NCBI GenBank assembly: GCA_030762935.1
Contig: CM060896.1
Coordinates: 10,554,001-10,618,000 of the forward strand
DNA length: 64,000 nucleotides
Source of the DNA: Hymenopus coronatus
Taxonomy: Eukaryota > Arthropoda > Insecta > Mantodea > Hymenopodidae
Direction of reading: 5' to 3'
Positions 45,141 to 56,830 of this stretch are shown piece by piece (positions within the stretch are counted from its first letter, which is position 1; the number at the start of each line of letters is the position of its first letter). Position numbers and translations under genes: made by a program. The notes below the pieces were generated by a model. It saw nothing but the letters and a program-made list of their open reading frames with translations, was not told the origin of the DNA and did no database searches.

Positions 45141-46285
45141 TTACTTTCTCTACACGTACTAAGTACCTACATAGTGTATAGAGAAGGTATTGTAATGCAC
45201 CCAAAAATTCGATACCGACATTTCACCGGAAATACATGATTTGGGTCCTTCTGAATAAAAAAAAAAGCATTTTTGGAAAACGGGCAGTGTGCCTATCTGT
45301 CTGTGGACAGCATTGCTCAAAAACGCAAAGACCGTTGAGTACCAAACTTGGTATTTAAGTTTGGTATTTTCCAGGGATACGACGCAAAGATTTTCAAGAA
45401 AATCTCCCCGCAACCAAACTACCCTTTATATGGAATTTTTTTCGAAAATTTTGAGTTTATCAAAAACGGCTCTAACGAGAAAAAAAAATGAAATGTCGTT
45501 TTATTTATGGACGCTCTTTAACTCCTGTGGTTCTCAGCGTCCCATTCTATATTGGGCATGAAAGACTGCTTAATTTAGCTCAGAGGCCTCTCTATCAGAC
45601 TTGAGGTTCTTTTACGTACTGTAAATCTACGACACGGGACCCACGGCTTTACTTCCCTTCCGAAAGAAGCCATGCTAAGGATTTTTACGCCCGAAAAAAC
45701 CCATCGTCCTGCGCCGGGTTTGAACCCACGACCTTGGGTATAGGAAGTCAGTATGGTAACCATTACACCATGGAGGGCGACACGGCTCTAACGATTTTGA
45801 TTAAAATATCGTATATTAAAGATATTTACCGGCAAATAAAATGTATATCTTGAATCTTCTGGAAATAGCCTCTGGATGAATTTTACGGAATTTTCCATAA
45901 CTGCTAAACCGTAAGAGGTAAACAAAAACTTACAATAGAAAAATGTAGAGCAATTAAAACACACAATTTATGTTGTATACATTTTTTTTTTCCTCTGGAG
46001 TTGGTCGTTTTGAGATATTGCTTGTTTTTGGTTTCAGCTTTAAAATATGTTTTTCTCATACAGGAATTTGTCAACTCTTGTCCATACAAACAAAGGAACT
46101 TCAGTGACATAGCAACCAGCTTTTGACTATCACTTTAACCTTATTTCGCTTCTACTTACAAGGAGGGAAGTATTAAGACTATTTCTGCTAATTTTGTCTG
46201 GATTAGCATGAAGTAAATAGAAGCATAAGTTTTTTAACAATAATTCGTTGCAGCGATGTAGAGAAAATTATGTGAATGGAATACA
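45138..46285 (-). mobile_element. DR1 copy split by a SINE-B
   Basis: TTTACTTTCTCTACACGTAC to GCAGCGATGTAGAGAAAATT. Interrupted at ACGGCTCTAACGA, which is duplicated on both sides of the SINE. Confidence 0.9.
45479..45781 (-). mobile_element. SINE-B copy with 13-bp target duplication
   Basis: Flanked by ACGGCTCTAACGA at 45466-45478 and 45782-45794. On the minus strand it has a tRNA-like head (CCTCCATGGTGTAATGGTTA, then GTGGGTTCAAACCCGG), then GGGCGTAAAAATCC, AAGTAAAGCCGTGGGTCCCG, ACGTAAAAGAACC and AAAGAGCGTCCATAAAT. The central domain is shared with 47788 and 57123. Confidence 0.92.
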
Positions 46286-46289
46286 TGAG

Positions 46290-46420
46290 CCTTTTTTTTG
46301 GATTTAGGAGGTCCTAAAACATGTATTTTCGGCGAAATCTCGGTATGGAATTTTTTGGGTCAACACAATACTTGTCTATACACTATGTACATAGTACATA
46401 CGGGGCTAGAGAAAGTAAAC
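46290..46420 (+). mobile_element. DR1 3' fragment
   Basis: GGATTTAGGAGGTCCTAAAAC to GGGGCTAGAGAAAGTAAAC. Confidence 0.78.
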
Positions 46421-46731
46421 ATATTTCCGGTTTATATTTGATTCATCGCAGTAGTAAACAAGACAGGGAAGGATTAGCGAGGATGAGCGCCGGAAGGGAT
46501 GAGAAGACGCAATGAACTAGCACGCTGTATTTTATGCTAGGAGAAAATTAACCTGGTCGGACGGTGAAATGATCTCGGGGTCCATGGAGCTTGACATTCG
46601 TCTTCTCAGCATAACTTACATTATCCGGGTGAGTGAGATTCGCTCAAGCAACCTCCTGAAAAGATACTATTGTTTGCTGTTTAACTGAATCGCAAGAAAT
46701 TTCCTTTGACAATTGCCAGATCAGATATAGC
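46421..46731. other. No supported feature
   Basis: Short unique interval between DR1 copies. No frame of note. Confidence 0.5.
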
Positions 46732-47560
46732 AATAAAAATCTGATGTGTTCCATTCACATGACTTTCTCTACATCTCTGCAGCAAATTATTGTTAAAAAG
46801 CTTATTCTCTATTTACTTCACGCTAATCGAGAACAAATTAATTCAAATCCCTTAAGTAGAACGGAAATACACCAGGCTAAAGCGATAGTCAAATATTTTA
46901 AAAGCCGGTTGCCATGTGGATAAAATCCGCTTCTATGCAGGGCCAGGAATTGACTAATACACGTATGAGAAAAGTTTCAGTAGGTATTTTAAAGCTCAAA
47001 CCAAAAGCAAGGAATATCTAAAAAATGGTTAACTCCACGAGAAAAAGTATGTGACATAAATTGTGTGTTTTAACGAGCTCTACATTCTTTGTACAATATA
47101 TTTCTTACGGTTTACTAGTTAATCAAAATATAAAGGTCTGCACAGGCTATTCCCAAAAAATTCAAGATATACATTTTATTTGTCACATAAATATCTTTAA
47201 TATATGATATTTTAATCAAATCGTTAGAGCCATTTTTGAGAAAATAACATTTTTCGAAAATTTTTCCATGTAAAGGGTAGTTTGGTGTTTCGAGGATTTT
47301 CCTCAAAATCTTTAGTTACATCCTTGAAAGATACTATTTTATATACCAAGTCTGTATTTTACCGACTCTTCGTTTTTTAGTTATTGTGTTCACCGACACT
47401 CGGATACACACGGATGTTTTTCTAAAAATGTTTTTTTTTTTAATACAGGGAACCATGACACTTCTATTTCCGGTGAAACCTCGCTATCGAATTTTTCTTT
47501 GGAATGCAGTAGGTACGTTCTCTATACACTATGTATATAGTATATGTTAGAGCAAGTAAA
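46732..47560 (+). mobile_element. DR1 copy, near full length
   Basis: AAATCTGATGTGTTCCATTC to ATATGTTAGAGCAAGTAAA. Confidence 0.88.
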
Positions 47561-48180
47561 ATTGTAGATCTCGTTAAAAAACATAGTTTATTTTTTTCGT
47601 AGAGTTGACCATTTCCGAGATATTCCTTGTAATTGATTTCAGTTTTAAAATAAAGATTTTTTTTCACATGCGGGAATTCGTCAACTCTTGGCCTTGCATA
47701 GAAACGTATTTCAACCACATGGCAAGCAGCTTTTAAAAGATTTGACTATCGTTTAAGCCTAGCGTATTCTCTGTTTTGTCGCACTTAATGGCCCAGAGGT
47801 AACACCGTCTCCGGTTCCCTATATCGCCGATTCAATCCCGGCAGAGATCTATGCATTCTTTTTGGACGTAAAAATCCTTTGCATGCCTTCCTTCGAAAGC
47901 TAAGTATAGCCGATGGTCCTGTGTCGTAGATTTTCGGCACGTAAAAGAACCCTAGGTCTGGTAAAGAGACCTCTGAGCAAAATCAAGTGGTCTTTCACGC
48001 CATGTAGAATGGGACGCTGAGGACCGAAGTAGTTAAAGAGCGTCCATTTTATTTTTCACTTACAAGGAGGCGAGTTCTGTTAGTGTTTATTTATACTGGC
48101 ATGGGCTGAATACAAAAATAAGATTTTCAACAATAATTTGTTACAGAGATGCAGAGAAAGTTATGTGAACTCAACACATG
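47561..48180 (-). mobile_element. DR1 half-copy split by a SINE-B
   Basis: Starts mid-element at GTAGATCTCGTTAAA and ends at ACAGAGATGCAGAGAAAGTT. CACTTA is duplicated around the SINE. Confidence 0.82.
47788..48056 (+). mobile_element. SINE-B copy, divergent
   Basis: Flanked by CACTTA at 47782-47787 and 48057-48062. The B-box-like GATTCAATCCCGG is followed by GGACGTAAAAATCC, GTAGATTTTCGGCACGTAAA and GAATGGGACGCTGAGGACCG, ending AAAGAGCGTCCATTTTATTT. It is the most diverged of the three SINE-B copies. Confidence 0.85.
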
Positions 48181-48189
48181 AGGTTTTTA

Positions 48190-48830
48190 GAAAACCGTTT
48201 GTGTCCGTGTGCCTGTGATCGCGATAACTCAAAAACGAAAAGTCGCTAAAATACCAAACCTGGTAATCGAGTTTAGCATCTTCCAAGATTTCGAGAAAAA
48301 TCTCCGCATGTCAAACTACCCTTTAAATGGAAAACATTTGCCAAATTTTTATTTTCTCAAAAATATCTCTAACGATTTTGATTAAAATGCCGTATGTTTA
48401 AGATATTTTCATGACAAGTAATATGTATGTTTTGAATTTCCTGGGAATAGCTCTGAAGCCCTCTATATTCTAGATGAATTTTGTATAACCAGTAAACCGT
48501 AAGAAATCGACAAAAACTTACTACAAACAAAAATGTAGATCTCATTAAAACGCACAATTTATGTTGCATTTTTTTCGTGGAATTGACCATTTCTGTGAAA
48601 TTTGTTGTTATGGTTTCAGTTTTAAAATACTTAAAACTTTTCTCATACAGGAATTTGTAAACTGCTAGCAATGCATCAAGCAAATGGCTTCCAGATTTGA
48701 GTGTCACTTTAGTCTGGTATTTCCCTTGCACCTTCAAGGCAGCAAGCAATAAGACAATTTCTGGTAATGGTGTACAACAACAAGCTTTTTGTCTTACAGA
48801 GATGTAGAAACATTCATGTGAATGGAATCC
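48190..48830 (-). mobile_element. DR1 copy, 5' truncated
   Basis: AAAACCGTTTGTGTCCGTGT to AGAGATGTAGAAACATTCAT. Confidence 0.82.
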
Positions 48831-49059
48831 ATGGTATGCATGCCATATGTAGGTCTCGATTTATAAGCAGTGTAGACATTAGCCTTTAGAAGAGTAAGTA
48901 GAGAAAGCCACATGATTTCATTATTTCAGTTTTTTTAATGTATATCCTCATTATACCTATTCAGAGTGCAAATTGTACATAAAACAACCTAGTTTAAATT
49001 TAAAAATTCATAAAACTAAATTTATTGCAATTAATTAAAAGGTCCTTTAAACGATAAAT

Positions 49060-49064
49060 AAGTA

Positions 49065-49103
<39 letters not shown>

Positions 49104-49269
49104 TATTATTATTATCAACATTATTGTTATTATTATTACTATTATTATATTCATCATCATTATTATTACTATTACCCTCATTCTTCTTCTTCTTCTTTTT
49201 ATTATTATTATTATTATTATATTCATCATCATTACTATTATTACTATTATCCTCATTCTTCTTCTTCTT

Positions 49270-49300
<31 letters not shown>

Positions 49301-49336
49301 TTATTATTATTATTATTTCTATTATTATATTCATCA

Positions 49337-49373
<37 letters not shown>

Positions 49374-49432
49374 TATCCTCATTCTTCTTCTTATTATTAT
49401 TATTTTAGCCTCATTCTACTTCTTCTGCTTAC

Positions 49433-49466
<34 letters not shown>

Positions 49467-49535
49467 TCTATTATTATATTCATCATCATTACTATTATTA
49501 CTATTATCCTCATTCTTCTTCTTCTTCTTCTTCTT

Positions 49536-49566
<31 letters not shown>

Positions 49567-49927
49567 TTATTATTATTATTATTATTAGCCTCATTCTACT
49601 TCTGCTTACTATTATTATTATTATTATTTCTATTATTATATTCATCATCATTATTGTTATTATTACTATTATCCTCATTCTTCTTCTTCTTCTTATTATT
49701 ATTATTTTAGCCTCATTCTACTTCTTCTGCTTACTATTATTATTATTATTATTATTATTATTTGTATTATATTCATCATCATTATTATTACTATTATCCT
49801 CATTCTTCTTCTTCTTCTTCTTATTATTATTATTATTATTATTAGCCTCATTCTACTTCTTCTTACTATCATTATTATCATTATTATTGTTATTATTATT
49901 AGTTTCATTCTACTTCTTCTTCTCCTC

Positions 49928-49959
<32 letters not shown>

Positions 49960-50045
49960 CATCAGTATTATCATTAGTATTATTACTATTAGCCTCATTC
50001 TTCTTCTTATTACTATTATGATAATTATTATTATTATTATTTTAT
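49060..50045 (+). repeat. Compound ATT/TTC microsatellite with higher-order repeats
   Basis: Runs of ATT and of TTC alternate, joined by recurring phrases (ATATTCATCATCATT, ACTATTATCCTCATTC, TAGCCTCATTCTACTTC) in blocks of roughly 110-250 bp. The TTC runs are pure homopyrimidine tracts able to form triplex DNA. Poly-Ile, poly-Arg, poly-Leu and poly-Phe frames are artefacts. Confidence 0.97.
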
Positions 50046-50089
50046 ACTTGACTATTTTCAACAAGTACATAGTGTACATTTAAAAGGTA

Positions 50090-50302
50090 AAACTTTATGT
50101 GCTCCATTATCATGACGTTGTTGATCTATTCTGCAAACAAACGTCTTATAAAATATGTTTTTAATTTATTTATTTAATGCCGCTTCAACAATAATCTCAT
50201 ATTGCGACTGACTTTATTGTTGACTTGACTTTATTTTTGTTTTATCTTCTTCACGCTAATAGATATAAACAATAGCGAAATGATCTTATTACTTGCTTCC
50301 TT
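50090..50302 (+). mobile_element. Degraded DR1 5' fragment
   Basis: CTTCTTCACGCTAATAGATA and GATCTTATTACTTGCTTCCTTG match DR1, then the sequence stops at the mariner junction. The upstream part is poorly preserved. Confidence 0.6.
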
Positions 50303-50596
50303 GCATTGACGTTGTTTTGAAGATCTTCGTACTTTACCACGTTTGTGGAGGGCCATTCAAAACAAACGAAGAGGAATGCTGACTTGAGGAATTGTGTTGA
50401 TCCATGACAACGCTCGTCCACACACTGCTGGCACAACCCATCGGCTCCTTGAACAATTTCAATGGGACATTTTCGATCATCCGCCGTACAGTCCTGACCT
50501 GGCATCCAGCGACTTTCACCTTTTCGCTGAACTGAAGACGTGGCTAGGAGGGCAGCACTTTCAAACCAACTAAGATCTTCAAAACAACGTCAATGC
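50303..50596. repeat. 25-bp perfect inverted repeat at a mariner junction
   Basis: GCATTGACGTTGTTTTGAAG... at 50303-50327 is the exact reverse complement of 50572-50596. The right copy is part of the mariner transposase frame (encoding DLQNNVNA). The left copy sits at the junction with a DR1 fragment, so the left edge of the relic is an inverted fold-back of its own sequence. Confidence 0.92.
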
Positions 50597-50702
50597 TCAT
50601 TTGAGATCATTTGCGGCAACCTTTTATGAAGCGGGTATTGCAAAGTTTGTGCACAGGTACGATAAATGTCTCAATCTTTTCGATGATTATGTTGAAAAGT
50701 AA
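50330..50702 (+). pseudogene. Mariner transposase C-terminal relic
   Basis: In one frame: LWRAIQNKRRGMLT, stop, GIVLIHDNARPHTAG, then DHPPYSPDLASSDFHLF, KTWLGGQHFQTN, stop, DLQNNVNAHLRSF and LFDDYVEK with a terminal stop at 50700-50702. IHDNARPH carries the second catalytic Asp and SPDLASSDFHLF the third, spaced as in the DD34D mariner family. Two in-frame stops (TGA and TAA) and the missing N-terminal half make it inactive. No matching pair of terminal inverted repeats was found. Confidence 0.92.
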
Positions 50703-51569
50703 CCATAAGTGTACAAAACTTTTAGTAATAAGATAATTGTTTTCTATGAACTTGTCTTTTATTTATAGCCTATAGGAAGTTGTAAAAAAAGGCCCTCGTA
50801 TAAGAGAAATGAAGGAATATACTAGACTTGTCATAAGTAAACCAAGAGTGTTTTCATCTTGTCGATAATTCACGACCGGAGCGAAGCGACGAGTTGTATT
50901 TCATAAGACAATTCAGCGAACTAGACTATTAATAGTTTATAATATATAGGAAGGGAGATTTTATCATTGTAATACTTACATTAGTTCTCAAATGGTACAT
51001 GACGCATTCGGCCATGTTTATTTACCGATTTTTTTCTTTCTCCACTGCCTCCTGAATTATGATATGGCCGACTGTGCCTACACCCAATGTACGAATATCA
51101 ATAGCAACAGTAGAAATACGGAACAATTATTATATTCCAACTTTTAATAACTAATACATCAAATAGAAACAAACGTTATTTTATTAGAGGTTACTGCACT
51201 CATCTCATACATAAGAAATATAAATAATGATGATTTTCACTCCTTTTTTTAACTAAAAACATTATAAACTGGATAACACTTTAAACATTGTAACTGAATT
51301 AATTGAAAGTACAATTGTGGAACTGACAGTTATTAAAAGTGAAGGTTGTTACCAATAACCAAGACAGGAGATTAAACAAACGAACGACAAGATTTCAAAG
51401 AAATGAACATCAGCTGCGATAAGATGTTTCGACAATATCGCTCCAGTCGGACGACCGCGATTGGTTGAAATTGTCTAATCTCAGCTGTTACGTTGGCGTT
51501 TTAATAGTCGAGCTGAATTGTCATTAAAAGTGGGTTCTCTTGATGGCCAGGAGTAAAATAAAGGAAACA
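50703..51569. other. No supported feature
   Basis: AT-rich, with no DR1 words and no long frame. The first ~110 bp are probably the mariner 3' non-coding end. Confidence 0.5.
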
Positions 51570-52110
51570 CGGTGACAAGTATTTTAAAATTGAAACCCCT
51601 GACAATGAATAGCTCGGAAGCGTTTAACTTTACAAATATATATAGTATGACATCTACATTTTTTGTGTAACTCTGCTGCTCACTAGTTCCGCAGAGTGCA
51701 GAAGACGTCGGAGGCTATTCCCAACAAAGGGAAGAGGTGCATTTTATTTTACATGTAAGTCTCTTTAATATATAGTATTTTAATCAAAATTAAAGAGTAA
51801 TTTTCTAGAAGATCCAAAATTTCAAAAAATCTTCCATGTAAAGGGTACAGGGATATGGAGTCGGGGGATTTTTCTGAAAATCTTCGTGTCACAAACTTGG
51901 AAGCTACTAAACTTAAATACACAGTTTCGGACTTAACGGTTTGTTTTTTAGCTATGTTGCCCAAAGCCACACGGACCTTTTTCTAAAAAAAAGATTTGGA
52001 CTCAGGGGTCATCAAAACATAAATCTCGAGATACAATTTTTGGGTAGAATACAATATCTTTTCTACCTATGTATTTACATAGTACGTATAGAAAAAGAAA
52101 AAAAAATATG
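51570..52110 (+). mobile_element. DR1 copy, 5' truncated and divergent
   Basis: CAAGTATTTTAAAATTGAAACC to ACGTATAGAAAAAGAAAAAA. Confidence 0.78.
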
Positions 52111-52903
52111 TTTTACACTTATATGACTTTCTCTAGCTGTTCTATAAACAAACTTCTTACAAAAGATTATTCTTCTTTCTACACAATGCTAATCGAGATA
52201 AACATTAGCAGAATGTTCTTATTGCTTAGTTCCTTATAAGTAGAAGGGAACTAAAGGAATGTGTGATGCTAAAGTGATAGTCAAATGTTTTAAAAGCTGT
52301 CCCTTGTCATTGAAATGTGCTTCAGGAGTAAAACAAAAAATACACGGGCGACTTCACGTTTGAGTAAGTAAAAGTGTTTTATATGTGAAACAATAACAAG
52401 GAATATCTCGGAAACGATTACCTCCACAACAAGAACGCAAAGAACACAATCTGTGTGTTTTAACCAGATTACAGTTTTATGTAGTAAGTTTTTGTCTATC
52501 TCTTACAGTTTAACAGTTATACAAAATTAATTCAGAATGTCGTGCACTTAAGAAACTAGGAAATTCGATATTTACTTTGTGTTTGTCATGTAAATATTTC
52601 ATGTGAGAGTAGTTTAGGGTGAAGGAATTTTCTTGAAAATCTTCGTGTCGCATCTTTGACAGATACTGAACTTAAATACCAAGTTTGGTGTTTTCGTTTT
52701 TGAGATATTCTATCTTAAAACACACACACGCGCGCGCGCGCATGCACACAAGTATCTTTTACTGAAAATGCTTTTTTTTACTAAGCGATCCTCAAAACAT
52801 GTATTTCCGGTGAAATCTCGAATTCGCATTTTCTACCCACTGTATCTTCTCCACCTTTTATTTATTTACTAAATGCAAAAGTATATGCAGAGAAAGTAAA
52901 ACT
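52111..52903 (+). mobile_element. DR1 copy, divergent
   Basis: ACTTATATGACTTTCTCTAG to GCAGAGAAAGTAAAAC. The CA tract became CACACACGCGCGCGCGCATG. Confidence 0.8.
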
Positions 52904-53112
52904 ACACTTTCGTAAGAAGAGTACGTAGAAGCTACGTAAAAGTAGACGAGAGTAGGCAGAGAAAGTTATATGAAGACATCTTTTCACGCGGTCTGACAGA
53001 TAAAATCACATTCCATTTCTTTGTTTAAATAATATATGGCCATCGCATTATCAAATCAATCCTATAACGAAACATGTAATTAAGAAAAGTCATGTGGATT
53101 TAATAAATTAAT
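52904..53112. other. No supported feature
   Basis: Short AT-rich interval holding an isolated GCAGAGAAAGTTATATGAAG word related to a DR1 end. Confidence 0.4.
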
Positions 53113-53938
53113 TTTTACTTTCTCTAGCTCGTATGTGCATTGTAAGTAGATAGTGAAGGTATTGTATTGCACCCAAAAATTCGGAAATAGACGTTTTAGG
53201 GTCCCCTGTATCCAAAAAAAGTGTTTTCAGAAAAACATCCGTGTGTGTCAGTGTGTCCATGTGTCTGTGAACACGATAACTGATAAACGAAAAGTCGGTA
53301 AAGTACCAAACTTGGTATTTAAGTTTAGGGATGCGACACTAAAATTTTGAGAAAAATCTACCTACCCCAAACTACCCTTTATAAGGAATAAAATTAGAAA
53401 ACATTGATTTTCTCAAAAATGGCTCTAACGATTTTTATTAAAATACCACACAATAAAATGTATATCTTGAACTTTCTGGAAATAGCCTCTGAAGATTACT
53501 TTATTCTGAATGAATTTTAAGGATTTTTACATAACTGCTAAACCGTAAGAGATGGACAAAAATTTAACAGAAAAAAATTAGAGCATGTTAAAACACACAA
53601 TTTATGTTATATACATTTTTCTCGTGGAGTTGATCGTTTTTTAGATATTCCTTATTTTTAGCTTCAGCTTTGAAAAAGTTAAACTTTTCTGATATAGGAA
53701 TTTGTCAACTCCTGTCCATACAAACAAAGGAACTTCAGTCACATAGCAACCAGCTTTTGACTATCACTTTAACCTATGCTACTCCCTTATTTCGCTTTGG
53801 CTTACAAGGAAGCAAGTAATAAGACTATTTCTGCTAATTTTTCTCGATTACAATGAAGTAAATGAGATTTTTAACAGTAATATGTTGCAGAGATGTAGAG
53901 AAAGTCATGTGAATGGATCACATCAGATTTTTAATTAT
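53113..53938 (-). mobile_element. DR1 copy, full length
   Basis: TTTACTTTCTCTAGCTCG to GAGATGTAGAGAAAGTCATG and the terminal CACATCAGATTTTT. Confidence 0.9.
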
Positions 53939-54430
53939 ATGAACTTATGTATATGTTTATAAATTAGTGTTTACTATTCTTCGTTTTTCGAAGATTAAGA
54001 AATTGTCACATTTGGGAAAGAAGTTTTTCATGCTAAATGACGTCAGTAGGAAAATGTTTCTTATAAACATGCAACACTCAGTGGATCACCTACCTTTCAA
54101 ATATGTGTTAAACACGCTGGTTAAATAAACACTTATACACTTAAAATAAAACAATTACATAACGTGAACTAAGTAACATGGTGCTAAATAAATAAAAATA
54201 AAAAGCGGAGAGGTGTCACATGTTCGTCACTGACTACATCCGAGCGTGTGGGTCTGGAAGGCCGACAATTAGCGAATACAAGCAGGCGGGGGTGTTTGGA
54301 CCGGGATGCTGTAGAGGGGCGGGGTCTAACTTGAGATGGGCCTGGCTCCACTCACATCTTCCTGCTTCATTGGCTACTGGAATTAGTCATTTGTTTAATC
54401 TCAGTGTTTCATCCCTTATATTCATCACTA
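53939..54430. other. No supported feature
   Basis: Unique-looking. A 73-codon ORF at 54220 is not recognised. Confidence 0.5.
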
Positions 54431-55557
54431 ACCTTCTCTAGCGCTTATGTACATAGAGTATTGAATCACATCCACCGATATTTTACCGGAAATACAAGTT
54501 TTAAGGGCCACTAGATTAAAACAAACTAGGTAGAATCAGACTGAAAAATTCAATGCCATAGCCGGGATTTGAACCACGGATCTCCCGGTCTCTGTCCGTG
54601 TGTAGGACAGGAGTTGGATAGATAGAGTCAGACTAAAAAATTCAATGTCATAACCGGGATTTGAACCACGGATCTCCCGGTCTCTGTCCGTGTGTAGGAC
54701 AGGAGTTGGATAGGTAGAGTCAGACTGAAAAATTCAATGTCATAACCGGGATTTGAACCACGGACCTCCCCGGTCTTTAGCCGTGTGTAGGACAGGAATT
54801 GGATAGGTAGAGTCAGACTGAAAAATTCAATGCCATAGCCGGGATTTGAACCACGGATCTCCCGGTCTCTAGACGTGTGTATGACAGGAATTGGATAGGT
54901 AGAGTCAGACTAAAAATTCAATGTCATAGCCGGGATTTGAACCACGGATCTCCCGGTCTCTAGCCGTGTGTAGGACAGGAATTGGATAGGTAGAGTCAGA
55001 CTGAAAAATTCAATGTCATAGCCGGGATTTGAACCAGGGATCTCCCGGTCTCTAGCCGTGTGTAGGACAGGAGTTGGATAGGTAGAGTCAGACTGAAAAA
55101 GTCAATGTCAAAGCCGGGATTTGAACCACGGATGTCCCAGTCTCTAGCCATGTGTAGGACAGGAGTTAGATAGGAAGAGTCAGACTGAAAAATTCAATGC
55201 CATAGCCGGGATTTGGACCACGGATCTCCCGGTCTCTAGCCGTGTGTAGGACAGGGGTTTAAGTCCTATCCTACACACGGCTTGTGTGAAAAAAATAATT
55301 AAACCAATATCAAATAAACTATTCTTTAGAAAAAAGTTTGTGTATGGACCGCAAACTCAAAACGAAAGGATCGTTTTTTATCAAAGCTTGGTATTTAAGT
55401 TTAGTAGATGCGACAAGAAAAGTTTCAGGGAAATCCCCCACTCCAAAAAACCCTTTACATGGAACTTTTTTCACAATGTTTCATTTTATAAAAACTGGCT
55501 CAAACGATTTTGATTAAAATACCGTATATTGAAAATATTTACATTTAATATAAAATA
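54431..55557 (-). mobile_element. DR1 copy split by a 92-bp array
   Basis: CTTCTCTAGCGCTTATGTAC to ATTAAAACAAACTAG before the array, then GTTTGTGTATGGACCGCAAA to TTTAATATAAAATA after it. A further DR1 part resumes near 56500. Confidence 0.78.
54530..55268 (-). repeat. 92-bp tRNA-like array, second locus (SINE-D)
   Basis: CCGGGATTTGAACC or a variant at 54562, 54654, 54746, 54839, 54930, 55022, 55114 and 55206: eight units of 91-93 bp, the same unit as at 13835-14400. Here it lies inside DR1. None of the units has an A box. Confidence 0.93.
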
Positions 55558-55988
55558 TACAGGATGTTAATGAACGACGCCGAGGTGATTTGCGAGATTG
55601 TGCACGTGACTGATATAAGTAATTTGAGATCGGCGATGCATGGTCTCCGGATAAACATAACGTTAAACGTGTGGGTATCAGGTGCTGATAAGCCGGTGTT
55701 AAAGCAAAGCAGGTTGGGCTTAGAATGCCTTTAAAACTGCTGCCCGAGTATACAAATATCGATCTTTAGCAGCTCGTTACTAGCGTTCTCAAGATTTAAT
55801 GTCGCAAAAATCTGTAAACTCTCGAACTAATCACTTGACAGTGCGACACTGAGCATTCATTAACTACGTTCTTGAGTTATGTAGCCTACTCTGGAGGCGA
55901 TTTTTTAGCAGCTCTGGTGGCTTAATTCGTAACTTGGAAAGCTGCTATCCCAAAGGTTACGAGTTCGATTCTTGTCATAGAGTAAATG

Positions 55989-56033
<45 letters not shown>

Positions 56034-56211
56034 TATTATTATTATTCCAGACGAAGAGCCGCGATGTGTGGCGTACTGGCACTTCAGAAACTTACAGCCG
56101 TTACTTCGAAATTTCAATAAACAGGCCATAAGTCTCCTATCTCAAATTACTTATTTAAGTAATCTACATATTGTGTGAAAATATTTCGTTATAGTTCATC
56201 AACACCCTGTA
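55558..56211. mobile_element. 654-bp element with 18-bp inverted ends and TA target duplication
   Basis: TACAGGATGTTAATGAAC at the left and GTTCATCAACACCCTGTA at the right (16 of 18 complementary), flanked by TA on each side. No transposase frame was seen. TA targets suit Tc1/mariner-like MITEs. It carries SINE-E. Confidence 0.7.
55905..56050 (+). mobile_element. SINE-E with (TTA)n tail
   Basis: GCTCTGGTGGCTTAATTCGT (A-box-like) and GGTTACGAGTTCGATTC (B box) are followed after a short link by a ~60-bp ATT run at 55989-56047. It is a short tRNA-head element with a microsatellite tail. Confidence 0.65.
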
Positions 56212-56500
56212 TAGTCATTAAATTATAAAGTAATCCCTCTCGCGGTCTTTCTCCACTGCGCGAGAGATCCGAGAGTCGCTGCGGAATGGTGCACTGGAGT
56301 CCCTACCTTAAATAAATACTGGCCATCAAGAGGCAGTATAACAAGTTAAAGATGTTCTCGCACAGCAGTATACTTCTACAGACGCTTAGTAATAACACCG
56401 CAAGCATTCCTGCTGCTCAGATCAGACGAGCGCTGCCCGTTTGTCAACATTTATCTTAAGATACGTATTTTAGTGCGCGTTATTTATGATTCAATGACCC
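56212..56500. other. Unassigned insert between DR1 parts
   Basis: GC-richer stretch (TCGCGGTCTTTCTCCACTGC, GCACTGGAGTCCC) with no recognised repeat. DR1 words resume at about 56505. Confidence 0.45.
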
Positions 56501-56830
56501 TATACATCCTACATTTCTTTGGAATAACTCCTGAAGTCCTCTTTATTCTGAATGAACTTTTATATTACTGATAAACCGTAACAGATATACAAAAACTTAC
56601 TGCACAAGAAATGTACATCTCATTAACACACAATTTATGCAAACCTGCTTTTTATTCCCTGTTATTGATTTCAGTTTTAAATGTGTCTCAAACAGAAGTC
56701 CTAGTCCGTTTCATCTCTCTTTTGTTTTATTCCTGACCTAGGAAAGAGAAGCGAATTTCAATTACAATCGCATAGCGACGGCTTTTAAAACATTTGACTA
56801 TTGCTTTAGCACAGTGTTTTCCCTTATTAC
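56501..56830 (-). mobile_element. DR1 tail part
   Basis: ACATTTCTTTGGAATAACTCC through AACCGTAACAGATATAC to TGACTATTGCTTTAGC. Probably the rest of the DR1 begun at 54431. Confidence 0.7.

Noticed and set aside
49047..50079. Poly-Ile/Arg and poly-Leu/Phe frames
   Set aside because: Products of ATT and TTC triplet runs.
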